36,104 nucleotides of DNA. Source: an uncultured SAR86 cluster bacterium. Lineage in GTDB: Bacteria; Pseudomonadota; Gammaproteobacteria; Magnimaribacterales; D2472. Each line of letters starts with the position of its first letter. The stretch's first letter is position 1. Under the pieces are notes generated by a model, which was given only the letters and a program-made list of their open reading frames with translations, did no database searches and was not told the DNA's origin. Made by a program: the position numbers and the translations under genes. The DNA lies in assembly GCA_902514105.1 (NCBI GenBank), contig CABXPU010000001.1:1-36104 (forward strand), written 5' to 3'. This document shows, piece after piece, positions 23,677-32,627 of the stretch.

Positions 23677-25419
23677 TTACATTTTTTCTAGAGCATCTAT
23701 TCCTAAGAGATTTAAACCATTAGCAATTACAAGCCTGACAAGATTCAAGCTTTGTAAGATAGATTCTTGATTTTCTTTCGATTCTTTAAGGACAGGATTA
23801 TCGTTATAGAAGCTATGAAATTGGTGAGCAAGATCTCTTAGATAAAAAACCAATAAGTGGGGCTGAAGGGCTACTGCTGATCTTTCCACAACGCCTGGGA
23901 ATTTTGAAGCCTCATGAATTAATTTATCACAAGCTAAATAAGCACCATCTTCTATTGATTTGATGCTAGTTGGCAATGAATCATTCAGCTCTATATATTT
24001 ATTTTGGAGAGAACATATTCTCGCATGGGCATATTGGATGTAGTAAATTAAGTTTTCTTTATTTTGCGATTTTGCTAATTCAATATCAAAATCGAGATGC
24101 TGATCTGCTTGTTTTGATAAATAATAAAACCTTGCAGCATCAACCCCTATTTCATCCATTAAATCCCTAAGAGTGAAGAATTTGCCACTTCTAGTAGACA
24201 TTTTTATTTTTTCTTTACCTTGAAAAAGATTAGCAAATTGAACCAACTGGACATGTAAACTCTCTTTAGAAAAACCTAAACCCTCAAGTGATGATTCAAT
24301 TCTTTTGATGTATCCATGATGATCTGAACCCCATACATTAATAAGTCTATCAAAACCTCTATCAACCTTATCTTTATGATATGCGACATCAGCAGCAAAA
24401 TATGTTGCTCTCCCATCTTCTCTGATAAGAACTCTATTCTTATCATCGCCCACGTTTTCAGTATTTAACCAAAGCGCGCCCTCTTCTTTATAAGCCTGAC
24501 CACTTTTTTCTAATTGGTTAATTGCTGAATAAATCTTTGAATCTTTATCACCCACAGCTCCAAGACTTGATTCATAGAACCAATTATTAAAATCTACCTT
24601 AAAGGCCGCTAGATCTTCTTTAATTAAACCCAATACCACATTTAAAGACTTGTTTTTAGTATGCTCCCAAAGCTCGATGGCTTCATTCTTAAAATTTCTT
24701 ATTAGGGCATCAATTTCTTCTTCAGGATCAGAGGGCAGGTTCGAAATAATGGTTTTGAGCTGATTTTCATTAATGCAATCTTTTTTATCAATTTCATTAG
24801 AAATATCTATGATATATTTCCCTTTATAGCCACTAGATGGAAAACTATTTTCTTCAAAGCATTTAAAGAGTCTAAGCAAAACACTAACAGTCAAAATATC
24901 AATTTGCCTGCCAGCATCATTTATGTAATATTCTTTTGAAACCTCATAACCACTTGCCTCCAAGATTCTACCAAGAGCATCTCCAAAAGCAGCACCTCTT
25001 CCATGACCCACATGCAGAGGTCCAGTTGGATTTGCAGAGACAAATTCAATTTGGATTTTTTTACCTTCTCCCAAGTTAGATGTGCCATATGCTTTTTTAG
25101 CATTCAAGGAATCTGTTATAAGATTTACAAAATATAACCTATTTAAGAAAATATTTAAAAATCCAGGACCGGCAACTTCAATTTGATCTACTCCATCTAG
25201 ATTAATTAAATTTTTCTTTAGGGCTTCAGCAGCCTCTTTAGGGTTAGTTCCTGTAACGCTACCAGATACTAGACCAATATTTGTTGTAATATGACCCTTT
25301 TTCAAATCATCAGTTATTTCAGTTTTATACTTATCTTTAATTAATATTACATCTTCCTTGCTATACCCACTCTCTTTAACTAGAAAGTTTTCAATGTGTT
25401 GGTTAAAGAATTTAATCAT
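23677..25419 (-). CDS. argS: Arginyl-tRNA synthetase (ArgS)
   Basis: 580-residue class I synthetase. The HIGH-type motif is SANPTGPLHVGHGRGAAFGD, the KMSKS equivalent is KIKMSTRSGKFFTLRD, and the C-terminal anticodon-binding domain ends LNLLGIDALEKM. An N-terminal Add-1 domain that reads the tRNA D-loop is present. efp lies 2 bases upstream and the SPOR gene 2 bases downstream. Confidence 0.98.
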   Translation of the reverse strand: MIKFFNQHIENFLVKESGYSKEDVILIKDKYKTEITDDLKKGHITTNIGLVSGSVTGTNPKEAAEALKKNLINLDGVDQIEVAGPGFLNIFLNRLYFVNLITDSLNAKKAYGTSNLGEGKKIQIEFVSANPTGPLHVGHGRGAAFGDALGRILEASGYEVSKEYYINDAGRQIDILTVSVLLRLFKCFEENSFPSSGYKGKYIIDISNEIDKKDCINENQLKTIISNLPSDPEEEIDALIRNFKNEAIELWEHTKNKSLNVVLGLIKEDLAAFKVDFNNWFYESSLGAVGDKDSKIYSAINQLEKSGQAYKEEGALWLNTENVGDDKNRVLIREDGRATYFAADVAYHKDKVDRGFDRLINVWGSDHHGYIKRIESSLEGLGFSKESLHVQLVQFANLFQGKEKIKMSTRSGKFFTLRDLMDEIGVDAARFYYLSKQADQHLDFDIELAKSQNKENLIYYIQYAHARICSLQNKYIELNDSLPTSIKSIEDGAYLACDKLIHEASKFPGVVERSAVALQPHLLVFYLRDLAHQFHSFYNDNPVLKESKENQESILQSLNLVRLVIANGLNLLGIDALEKM

Positions 25420-25421
25420 CT

Positions 25422-25982
25422 CTATGCTCTACCTACATACTCTTCTGAACGAGTATCCACTTTCACCGTTTCTCCCTCATCAACAAATAAAGGCACTTGT
25501 ATGCTTACACCCGTTTCTAGGGTAGCTGATTTAGTGGCCCCAGAGACTGTATCTCCTTTAACGCCAGGTTCAGAGCTTGAAATAACAAGATTAACAAATA
25601 CAGGAGCTTCAACGCTTATGGGTTGATCATTCCATAAGACTATTTCACATCTTTCTTGCCCTACAAGCCATTTTTTAGCATTGCCAATGGTTTTAGAATC
25701 TACTTCTAATTGGTTAAAACTAATTGGGTCCATAAAATTCCATGTTTCACCATCTGAATAAAGAAAATCCATTTCATTATGACTAACATCTGCAGTTTCA
25801 ACACTTTCACCAGATTTAAAGGTCTTATCAATAAGATTACCAGTTAAAAGATTTCTATATTTTACTCTCATAACTGCTTGGCCTTTACCGGGCTTATGAA
25901 ACTCATGATCAATAATAGAGCAGGGCGCCCCATCTAATAAAAGCTTAGTTCCATTTTTAAACTGGTTTGTTGAAATTTTCAT
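25422..25982 (-). CDS. efp: Translation elongation factor P
   Basis: EF-P (186 residues) relieves ribosome stalling at polyproline. The tip loop HKPGKGQAVMRVKYRN carries the conserved lysine (Lys34 region) that EpmA-type enzymes modify with beta-lysine; domains II and III follow with the signature IGNAKKWLVGQ and the C-terminal GDTVSGATKSATLETG, which is very conserved. It is the first gene of the ten-gene minus-strand block and is divergent from the M2 peptidase gene by 38 bases. There is no clear Shine-Dalgarno sequence. Confidence 0.98.
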   Translation of the reverse strand: MKISTNQFKNGTKLLLDGAPCSIIDHEFHKPGKGQAVMRVKYRNLLTGNLIDKTFKSGESVETADVSHNEMDFLYSDGETWNFMDPISFNQLEVDSKTIGNAKKWLVGQERCEIVLWNDQPISVEAPVFVNLVISSSEPGVKGDTVSGATKSATLETGVSIQVPLFVDEGETVKVDTRSEEYVGRA

Positions 25983-25995
25983 AATATACTATAAG
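25967..25995 (+). promoter_or_regulatory. Weak candidate sigma-70 promoter for the M2 peptidase gene
   Basis: TTGTTG (25967-25972), a 17-base spacer and TATAAG (25990-25995) form a plausible -35/-10 pair ahead of the peptidase start; the -35 half lies inside the first codons of the divergent efp. The -35 hexamer matches only three of six consensus positions, so this is a weak call. Confidence 0.3.
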
Positions 25996-26020
25996 TCTAT
26001 TTTAAAGGGGTGAATGTGAA

Positions 26021-27835
26021 ATGAACAAATTATTTAGCTTAGTAATATCAATATTTATTTTAGTATCTTGTTCTTCAAACGATTCTGAGGTTAAAACTAT
26101 ATCCGATGTAGAGTCATTTTTAGAGAAAGTAGAGCAAGAGGATAAAACTCTTGGTCCAGTTATTTCTTCTGCATATTGGATTAGTTCTAATTTTATAACT
26201 TACGATTCACAAAAGATAGTTGCTGATTTTGGTAAGCGTTATTCGCTTATGTCTGTAGAAAGGGCTAATGAAGCTGCAACATTTGATAATTTAGACCTTT
26301 CTGAAGATATGAGAAGAAAATTAGATCTTATAAAAGGTGGTTTTGTTATGCCAGCACCATTAGATGATGCTCTTGCTGGCGAGTTAGCGAATATAGAGTC
26401 TGAGCTAGGCGCAATGTATGGTTCTGGCAAGCACTGTTTTGCTGAAGATGATTGTTATGACCTTGAAGCTTTTGAACAAATAATAGACTCATCTCGAAAT
26501 CCTGACGAGCTTTTAAAAGCATGGGCTGGTTGGCGAGAAATTGGCAAGCCCATGAAGGATAAATATTTACGAATGGTTGAAATAGGAGAACTGGGCGCTA
26601 AGGACCTTGGTTATGAGGGGCTAACTGATTTATGGTTTAGTAAATATGACATGTCAGCAGAAGATTTTCTTGCTGATACAGATAGAGTTTGGGAAGAAGT
26701 GAAACCTCTATATGATGCTCTTCAATGTCATGTAAGATCAAAGCTCAATGCAGAATATGGAGATGACATAGTTCCTGCTGAAGGAATGCTACCAGCTCAT
26801 ATTCTAGGGAATATGTGGGGACAATCTTGGGCAAATATTTACGATATTGTTTTTGAAGAAGATCCAAATACTGAATCAATTGATTTGACTTCAATCATTC
26901 TAGAAAAAGACCTAACTGAAATTGAGATGGTTGAAATAGCAGAGGATTTTTTTCTATCTTTAGGTTTTGAGCCATTACCAGATACTTTTTGGGAGCGATC
27001 TTTATTTATTAAACCACAGGACAGGAATGTTGTATGTCATGCATCAGCATGGGACTTAGATCCAGCAACTAAAGATATCAGAATTAAAATGTGCATTGAA
27101 AAAAATGCAGAAGACTTTGTGACAATTCATCATGAGCTAGGGCATATTTTTTATTATCAAGCTTATAATCACCTTCCATCAGTCTACAGAAGTGGAGCAA
27201 ATGATGGTTTTCATGAAGCAGTAGGAGACCTTTTAGCTTTGTCTATTACACCTGATTATCTTACTCAGATAGGCTTTGTTACAGAAGCAGAGGCTGAAGC
27301 TGCTGAAGAAGATCCTATAGCACTTTTAATGAAACAAGCTCTAGATGGGGTAGTTTCTCTTCCATGGACTTTAATGCTTGATAAATGGAGGTCAGGAGTC
27401 TTTACCGGTGAGATAACAGAAGATAATCTTAATTCGAGCTGGTGGGAATTAAGAGAGAAATATCAAGGCATAACATCTCCGATGCAAAGAGGTGAAGAAT
27501 ATTTTGATCCGGGTGCTAAATATCATATTCCAGGAAACACCCCATATACTCGATACTATTTAGCAAAAATTATGCAGTATCAATTTCACGAGTCACTATG
27601 TAATGAAATGGGTTTTGAGGGAGCCTTGCATGAATGCTCAATTTATAACAATCCAGAAGCAGGTATTAAGATTAGAAATATGCTAGCACTGGGTCAAAGT
27701 AAGCCATGGCAAGATGCATTTGAAGCTTTAACCGGAGATAGAGCATTAAGCGGAAGCTCAATCTTGAACTATTATAAGCCTCTTCAAGACTGGCTTGAAA
27801 AAGAAAATCAAGGCCGATCTTGTGGGTGGGAGTAA
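26021..27835 (+). CDS. M2-family peptidyl-dipeptidase (ACE-like) lipoprotein
   Basis: Zinc metallopeptidase of the angiotensin-converting-enzyme family, 604 residues. A lipoprotein signal peptide (ILVSC, lipid on Cys17) should anchor it in the envelope. The active site is HHELGH (His371, Glu372, His375) with the third zinc ligand Glu399 in GANDGFHEAVGD, exactly the M2 arrangement. ISSNFITYDS and the C-terminal PYTRYYLAKIMQYQFHESLC are further family blocks. It would cut dipeptides from the C-termini of peptides in the periplasm. AAGGGG lies about 10 bases before the ATG. A DUF1295 gene follows 3 bases after its stop, suggesting an operon. Confidence 0.95.
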   Translation: MNKLFSLVISIFILVSCSSNDSEVKTISDVESFLEKVEQEDKTLGPVISSAYWISSNFITYDSQKIVADFGKRYSLMSVERANEAATFDNLDLSEDMRRKLDLIKGGFVMPAPLDDALAGELANIESELGAMYGSGKHCFAEDDCYDLEAFEQIIDSSRNPDELLKAWAGWREIGKPMKDKYLRMVEIGELGAKDLGYEGLTDLWFSKYDMSAEDFLADTDRVWEEVKPLYDALQCHVRSKLNAEYGDDIVPAEGMLPAHILGNMWGQSWANIYDIVFEEDPNTESIDLTSIILEKDLTEIEMVEIAEDFFLSLGFEPLPDTFWERSLFIKPQDRNVVCHASAWDLDPATKDIRIKMCIEKNAEDFVTIHHELGHIFYYQAYNHLPSVYRSGANDGFHEAVGDLLALSITPDYLTQIGFVTEAEAEAAEEDPIALLMKQALDGVVSLPWTLMLDKWRSGVFTGEITEDNLNSSWWELREKYQGITSPMQRGEEYFDPGAKYHIPGNTPYTRYYLAKIMQYQFHESLCNEMGFEGALHECSIYNNPEAGIKIRNMLALGQSKPWQDAFEALTGDRALSGSSILNYYKPLQDWLEKENQGRSCGWE

Positions 27836-27838
27836 ATT

Positions 27839-28690
27839 ATGAAACCAATACATTATTTATCTTTTGCTGCTTTGGGTTTTATTATTCCATTTGGTATTAG
27901 CTTATTAATTGGCAATCCATTAGTCCAAAATATAGTTCTAGCAATTTATATAATTCAATGGATTGCATTTATTCCGGCATATATTTTTCAGACAGAGAAA
28001 TTTTTTGATTTAACTGGAAGCATTACTTATTCCGGCGTATTTACTTATTTAATTTATTTAACTACCTCTGGGAGCATTAATACTAACTGGGGCTCTATAG
28101 TAATAGCATTTTGTGTAATCTTATGGGCTGGCAGGTTAGGAAAGTTTCTTTTTTCAAGGATAGCCAAAGATGGCGAAGACAAGAGATTTAGGACTATAAA
28201 GCCATCACCAAGCCAGTTTTTTATGACATGGACTTTGCAGGGAGCTTGGGTTTCTTTGTGCTCTTTATGCGCCATAACAGGAATAGCAAGCGATACAGGC
28301 ATTATTATTAATCCTATTTTTTATATTGGCCTATTTATGTTTATTGGTGGTTTCGCTATAGAAATAATTGCCGATCAGCAAAAAACGATTTTTAGAGCAA
28401 TACCTGAAAATAGAGAGAAATTTATAACTAGTGGTTTATGGGGCCGATCAAGGCATCCAAATTATTTCGGAGAGATTACTTTATGGACTGGCGTTGCTGT
28501 TATGTCTTTTTCTTCATTGTCAGGCATAGAATTTTTGACATTAATATCACCAATCTGGACATATTTATTATTAGTAAAAATTAGTGGAGTAAGGATGCTA
28601 GAAGGAAGGGGGCATGTTAAATGGGGAGATAATAAAGACTATATTTCTTATATTGAAAACACGCCCATGGTCTTTATCAAGTTTTGGTAA
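27839..28690 (+). CDS. DUF1295 (steroid 5-alpha-reductase-like) membrane protein
   Basis: 283-residue integral membrane protein with about seven hydrophobic segments. The C-terminal block ENREKFITSGLWGRSRHPNY followed by FGEITLWTG is the hallmark of DUF1295 and of the wider 3-oxo-5-alpha-steroid 4-dehydrogenase/isoprenylcysteine methyltransferase-like superfamily, where the RHPNYxGE stretch binds cofactor. Substrate and reaction are unknown; reduction of an isoprenoid or lipid is the family-based guess. GGGAG inside the end of the peptidase gene serves as its ribosome site. Confidence 0.9.
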   Translation: MKPIHYLSFAALGFIIPFGISLLIGNPLVQNIVLAIYIIQWIAFIPAYIFQTEKFFDLTGSITYSGVFTYLIYLTTSGSINTNWGSIVIAFCVILWAGRLGKFLFSRIAKDGEDKRFRTIKPSPSQFFMTWTLQGAWVSLCSLCAITGIASDTGIIINPIFYIGLFMFIGGFAIEIIADQQKTIFRAIPENREKFITSGLWGRSRHPNYFGEITLWTGVAVMSFSSLSGIEFLTLISPIWTYLLLVKISGVRMLEGRGHVKWGDNKDYISYIENTPMVFIKFW

Positions 28691-28741
28691 GTATATTTAA
28701 ATACTAATGTCAAAAAAAAATACGCCATACCTCAATTAAAT

Positions 28742-28771
28742 TTGTCCTTTATTGGATTAACTTGCTAGAAT
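28742..28771 (+). promoter_or_regulatory. Candidate sigma-70 promoter of the TonB2-type cluster
   Basis: TTGTCC (28742-28747), an 18-base spacer and TAGAAT (28766-28771) preceded by TG at 28763-28764 give a good -35 with an extended -10. It lies in the largest gap of the window (28691-28829) and would start transcription near 28778, about 50 bases before the DUF3450 ATG. The rest of the gap shows no gene. Confidence 0.55.
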
Positions 28772-28789
28772 GTCAGGACTTTTAAAGAG

Positions 28790-28811
28790 ATTATTAACAT
28801 AAGTTAATAAT
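28790..28811 (+). repeat. Perfect 9-base inverted repeat in the leader of the TonB2-type cluster
   Basis: Arms ATTATTAAC (28790-28798) and GTTAATAAT (28803-28811) are exact reverse complements around the 4-base loop ATAA. The repeat falls between the candidate promoter and the ribosome site GGGGAG (28816-28821). It could be a dimeric repressor operator at the DNA level or a weak A/U hairpin just before the ribosome site. It resembles no Fur box that I can recognise. Confidence 0.6.
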
Positions 28812-28829
28812 ATATGGGGAGCAAATAAT

Positions 28830-29582
28830 ATGTCGAAATTACGAGCCATGATTATGTCTCTTGCTTTAGCTTTTCCTTTTGTGCTTAGTGCAACTGAAAT
28901 GGAATTAGTTTTAGAAGTAGGAAGAGAAAACTCAAATCTATCATCCGCATCTCAGGAGAGGATCGATAGCACAGAGAAAAAGACAGATAGAATCATAAAT
29001 GAATGGAAAGTTGTATCTAAGCAAGTAGAAGGCTTAAAGATTTATAACGAACAAAAAAGGATCCAAATTCAAGCTCAGCTTGAGTTAATGGATAAATTAG
29101 ATGATCAGCTTACACAGGTGGTTGTTATGCAGAGACAAATACCACCTCTTGCCCAGAGAATGTTAGAGGGTCTTGAGAAATTTGTTGAACTTGATTTACC
29201 TTTTCATGTAGAAGAAAGAAAACAAAGATTAGACTTGGTTAGAAGTTCATTGTCTAATCCGAAGGTTACTGCTTCAGAGCAAGTTAGACAGATCCTAGAG
29301 GCTTATAATATCGAGGGTGAATACGGCAGAAAGATCGACGCATTCGAAGCTCCAATTATTATTGACGGTCAAGAGATTGTTGCGAATGTTCTGGTTATCG
29401 GCAGAATCGGAATGTTTTATCAAACAAAAGATGAAAGAAGTAGCGGCGTATGGGACAAAGAAGTTAATGATTGGGTTGAGCTTGATAGTGGTTATAGAAC
29501 CGCAATTAGAGACGGCATTAGGATGGCTAAAAAACTAGCTCCTACAGATATGCTCATGTTACCAATAGTAGTTAAGGGGTAA
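28830..29582 (+). CDS. DUF3450 periplasmic coiled-coil protein of a TonB2-type system
   Basis: 250-residue exported protein with a signal peptide (about 1-21, cleaved near LSA-TE) and a long alpha-helical, probably coiled-coil part (about 25-110, containing STEKKTDRIINEWKVV and KRIQIQAQLELMDKLDDQL), then a compact C-terminal region (ANVLVIGRIGMFYQT, GVWDKEVNDWVELDSGYR). This is the DUF3450 layout. Proteins of this family are found ahead of TtpC/ExbB/ExbD/TonB genes in gammaproteobacteria and are thought to belong to the same periplasmic machine; no activity is established. GGGGAG lies 8 bases before the ATG. The TtpC-like gene follows after 5 bases. Confidence 0.88.
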   Translation: MSKLRAMIMSLALAFPFVLSATEMELVLEVGRENSNLSSASQERIDSTEKKTDRIINEWKVVSKQVEGLKIYNEQKRIQIQAQLELMDKLDDQLTQVVVMQRQIPPLAQRMLEGLEKFVELDLPFHVEERKQRLDLVRSSLSNPKVTASEQVRQILEAYNIEGEYGRKIDAFEAPIIIDGQEIVANVLVIGRIGMFYQTKDERSSGVWDKEVNDWVELDSGYRTAIRDGIRMAKKLAPTDMLMLPIVVKG

Positions 29583-29587
29583 AGCTA

Positions 29588-30982
29588 ATGAAACGTTTAA
29601 ATTTATTTTATTTTATATTAATTGTTACATTTGCAAATCCATCTTTTACACAGGATGCAGAAGATGCAAGTGTTGATCAAGAGCCTAGCACAGTTGAAGC
29701 TCTATTAGCTCTCGTTAAAGAGGGAAAGGTTAAAGAGCAATCTGAGAATACAAAAAGAGAGGCTGAATTCTTAGCTAATAAGAATAAGCAAGCAAGTATT
29801 TTAGCTGCTGAAAAGAGAGAATTAGCTCGACAAGAGAGGATTGCTGATAAATTAGAAGCTGAATACAAAGCAAATGCTGAAATCCTTAGAGTTAAAGAAG
29901 AAGCTTATAAGAAAGAATTAGGATCTTTGGTAGAATTATTTGGACATCTACAAAGCTCAGCTGGTGAAGCTTCATCAATGTTTGCTAGCTCCCTTAGTTC
30001 AGCAGAATTTGGATTAGAGAGAGTCTCCTTTTTAAATAATCTAACTGGGAAAATGTCAGAAACAACCGAATTGCCAACCGTTAGAGAAATTGAACGCTTA
30101 TGGTTTGAATTACAAAATGAAATGGTGGCTGGTGGAAATGTTGTTAAATTCAATACAACGGTTATAGATGTTGATGGCGAAACCACTGAATGTGAAGTTA
30201 CTAGAGTGGGTTTATTTAACGCTGTATGTGATGGTAAATATCTTGAATTTGCTTCATCAAAAGGTCAATACGCCTTTCTACCAAGACAACCTGCTGGCAG
30301 ATATACTAAAAGCGCAAAGAATTTAGGAGATGCTAGTGCAGGAGAGCAAGTCAAATTTGGAGTAGATCCTACGGGGCCTACTGGTGGAAGTTTATTGGCA
30401 AATCTTATTCAAACTCCATCCTTGGCAGAAAGAGCTGCTCAAGGTAGAGAAGTTGGTTACGCAATAATATTTGTTGGTATTATTGGTATCGCAATAGCAT
30501 TTTGGAAACTATACAGTTTATATATGCTAGGCATTGCTGTTAATAAACAAACTAAATCAAAAACTGCTGACGCAAATAATCCTTTAGGAAGAGTTCTTAA
30601 GGTAGGACAAGATAACTTTAAGAAAGATATAGATACACTTGAGCTAAGACTAGCCGAAGCAATTATGGCCGAAAGACCAGATATTGAGAGAGGTATTAGT
30701 GTTGTAAGAATCATTTCTGTTGTTGCTCCATTAGCAGGACTATTAGGAACAGTTACAGGTATGATCGTTACATTCCAGCAAATTACTTTATATGGTACTG
30801 GGGATCCTAAGCTTATGGCTGGTGGTATTTCTCAGGCACTTGTTACTACTGTTTTAGGACTATTGGTTGCTATTCCAACTACTTTACTTCATTCATTTAG
30901 CGCATCTTCAGCTAAAGGAATAATTAGTATCTTAGAAGAGCAAAGCACTGGTATTTTAGCTGAGCATTCAGAAACAAGTTAA
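29588..30982 (+). CDS. TtpC-like MotA/TolQ/ExbB proton-channel protein with periplasmic coiled-coil extension
   Basis: 464-residue protein. The N-terminus is a signal peptide (about 1-21, ending SFTQ), followed by a charged coiled coil (about 50-115, rich in Glu/Lys/Ala) and a periplasmic domain with two cysteines (202 and 214). Three membrane segments follow (about 290-314, 375-396 and 417-437); the last two form the ExbB/TolQ channel core: APLAGLLGTVTGMIVTFQQI and GGISQALVTTVLGLLVAIPT. Ordinary ExbB proteins are about 240 residues; the long periplasmic part is the mark of TtpC, the extra component Vibrio TonB2 systems need. It is followed by a separate, short ExbB. Confidence 0.88.
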   Translation: MKRLNLFYFILIVTFANPSFTQDAEDASVDQEPSTVEALLALVKEGKVKEQSENTKREAEFLANKNKQASILAAEKRELARQERIADKLEAEYKANAEILRVKEEAYKKELGSLVELFGHLQSSAGEASSMFASSLSSAEFGLERVSFLNNLTGKMSETTELPTVREIERLWFELQNEMVAGGNVVKFNTTVIDVDGETTECEVTRVGLFNAVCDGKYLEFASSKGQYAFLPRQPAGRYTKSAKNLGDASAGEQVKFGVDPTGPTGGSLLANLIQTPSLAERAAQGREVGYAIIFVGIIGIAIAFWKLYSLYMLGIAVNKQTKSKTADANNPLGRVLKVGQDNFKKDIDTLELRLAEAIMAERPDIERGISVVRIISVVAPLAGLLGTVTGMIVTFQQITLYGTGDPKLMAGGISQALVTTVLGLLVAIPTTLLHSFSASSAKGIISILEEQSTGILAEHSETS

Positions 30983-30988
30983 TTATTT

Positions 30989-31513
30989 ATGTATGCAATA
31001 ACTGAAGCATTTGTCTCAATTAGAGACTTCATGGAACAGGGTGGAGATGTTCTTTGGGGCATAGCTTTATTAGTCTTATTTATGTGGACTATGATCTTTG
31101 AGCGAATTTTCTATTACGCTCAAGGCTATGATGTTTATATTGCAGATATAGTTAAGAGATGGGAATCAAGAAAAGATAAAACTTCTTGGTATGCCCTTCA
31201 AATTCGTGAAAAGTATATGTCTCAAGCTAAAGTTGAGATCAATAGAAATTTATCATTAATTCAAACTTGTGTTGCCGTTGCGCCATTATTTGGTTTGTTG
31301 GGAACAGTTACAGGAATGATAGAAGTATTCCAAGTTATGGCTTTTAATGGAGGCGGAGATGCCAGATCAATGGCAGGCGGCGTCTCTAAAGCAACATTAC
31401 CTACCATGGCTGGTATGGTGGTGGCTTTATCTGGAGTTTTTGCGACTATTTATTTAAATAGTGCCAGTCAAAAAAGAGAGCATATGTTAAATGATATTAT
31501 TAAAAGATATTAG
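30989..31513 (+). CDS. exbB: ExbB-type biopolymer transport protein
   Basis: 174-residue MotA/TolQ/ExbB protein with three transmembrane helices (about 18-40, 92-115 and 137-156). The channel core reads APLFGLLGTVTGMIEVFQVM (98-117) and GVSKATLPTMAGMVVALSG (131-149), characteristic of ExbB2 proteins in TonB2 systems. With ExbD it forms the proton-driven motor in the inner membrane. It lacks the periplasmic extension of its upstream paralogue. Spacing is 6 bases after the TtpC-like gene and 9 bases before exbD. Confidence 0.93.
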   Translation: MYAITEAFVSIRDFMEQGGDVLWGIALLVLFMWTMIFERIFYYAQGYDVYIADIVKRWESRKDKTSWYALQIREKYMSQAKVEINRNLSLIQTCVAVAPLFGLLGTVTGMIEVFQVMAFNGGGDARSMAGGVSKATLPTMAGMVVALSGVFATIYLNSASQKREHMLNDIIKRY

Positions 31514-31522
31514 GAGAGAATT

Positions 31523-31933
31523 GTGAGAAGAGGTTCAATTAGTAGTGCAGTAAAAGAAGAAGAAAGTGAGATTAATTTAACACCAATGCTTGATGTTGTA
31601 TTCATCATGCTTATTTTCTTTATTGTTACAGCCAATTTCATTAAGGAGCCTGGTTTAGAAATTAATAGACCAGATTCTGATACGGCAGAGACCCAAGAAA
31701 ATGCAGCTATTTTAATAGCAGTGGGACCAACTGGCGAAATATGGATGGATGGCAGAAGAATAGACGTAAGACAAGTTAAAGCAAATGTTGTAAAAATGCT
31801 TGCTGACAACCCTCAGGGATCTGTGGTTATTCAGGCTGATGAAAAAGCAGTTGCTGATACTATTATTAAAGTGATGGATGGTGCCAGAGAAGCTGGTGTT
31901 TCAGCTATATCTTTAGCATCAGAACCAAAATAG
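31523..31933 (+). CDS. exbD: ExbD-type biopolymer transport protein
   Basis: 136-residue bitopic protein. INLTPMLDVVFIMLIFFIVT (17-36) is the ExbD transmembrane segment with the proton-carrying Asp24; the rest is the periplasmic peptidoglycan-facing domain (SVVIQADEKAVADTIIKVMD). The start is a GTG at 31523, supported by GGAG about 6 bases upstream. It pairs with ExbB and, here, the TtpC-like protein. Confidence 0.95.
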   Translation: MRRGSISSAVKEEESEINLTPMLDVVFIMLIFFIVTANFIKEPGLEINRPDSDTAETQENAAILIAVGPTGEIWMDGRRIDVRQVKANVVKMLADNPQGSVVIQADEKAVADTIIKVMDGAREAGVSAISLASEPK

Positions 31934-31942
31934 ATTATTAAT

Positions 31943-32626
31943 ATGACGACTGGGACAGCTAATAAATCTGTAAATTCAATAGAATCATTGGCCTCATTTC
32001 CAGCAAATAGATATTTATCTAGCGGAGCATTAGCATTTATAGTTTGTCTTGGATTGTTTTTTGTTATGGTTGTTCTAATTTCTCTGGGTGATAGCGGTAT
32101 TAAAGAAGATAACTCAGTTAAGCTTGCAGATATTGTTATGCCAGAAAGAGATATTGATACCTTAATGCAGGAGGTAGATAAACCCGAGGAGCCTGAAGAA
32201 CAGCCAGATGATATTGCTCAACCAGAGCTAGATCTTCAACCCCTAACAGGCGTCGATGTATCAATAGCTAAACCAAAAGCAAATATAAAAGCTGGGGGTT
32301 CATTCTTTAAAGATGGAGCATATATGCCTCTATTTGCTGTTCAACCCCAATATCCAAGAAGGGCACAAGAAAGAGGAACAGAGGGCTACGCAATTATTAA
32401 ATTTACAATTACTGAACAAGGTACAGCTGAAAATGCAGTTGTTGAAGAGGGTATGTGCGGAGATATTAATGACCCGGATGTAGTTCTAAGACCCTGCTCA
32501 ATATTTAATAATTCATCTATAAGAGCAGCAGCAAAATTAAAATACAAACCAAAAATTGTTGATGGTAAAGCTGTAAGAGTTGACAATGTTTTATATAGAT
32601 TCAGATATGAAATGGAGGATGATTAG
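31943..32626 (+). CDS. tonB: TonB-family energy transducer
   Basis: 227-residue protein: cytoplasmic tail (1-27), one membrane anchor (about 28-47), an acidic proline/glutamate stretch (about 66-102, DKPEEPEEQPDDIAQPELDL) and a C-terminal TonB domain (about 128-225, with FAVQPQYPRRAQERGTEGYA and VRVDNVLYRFRYE). It should carry the motor's energy to TonB-dependent receptors in the outer membrane. The linker is short and acidic rather than the Pro-Lys repeat of E. coli TonB, and the membrane helix has no histidine equal to His20 of E. coli TonB, as in other TonB2-type proteins. No receptor gene lies in the window. Confidence 0.93.
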   Translation: MTTGTANKSVNSIESLASFPANRYLSSGALAFIVCLGLFFVMVVLISLGDSGIKEDNSVKLADIVMPERDIDTLMQEVDKPEEPEEQPDDIAQPELDLQPLTGVDVSIAKPKANIKAGGSFFKDGAYMPLFAVQPQYPRRAQERGTEGYAIIKFTITEQGTAENAVVEEGMCGDINDPDVVLRPCSIFNNSSIRAAAKLKYKPKIVDGKAVRVDNVLYRFRYEMEDD

Positions 32627-32627
32627 A

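Noticed and set aside
28691-28735. Possible terminator after the DUF1295 gene (TATTTAAATA palindrome followed by an A run)
   Set aside because: The palindrome has no G/C stem and no T-run follows on the plus strand, so it does not make an intrinsic terminator.
32580-32627. Upstream start of the TPR gene inside tonB
   Set aside because: The ATG at 32628 has GGAGG at good spacing and begins a standard signal peptide.
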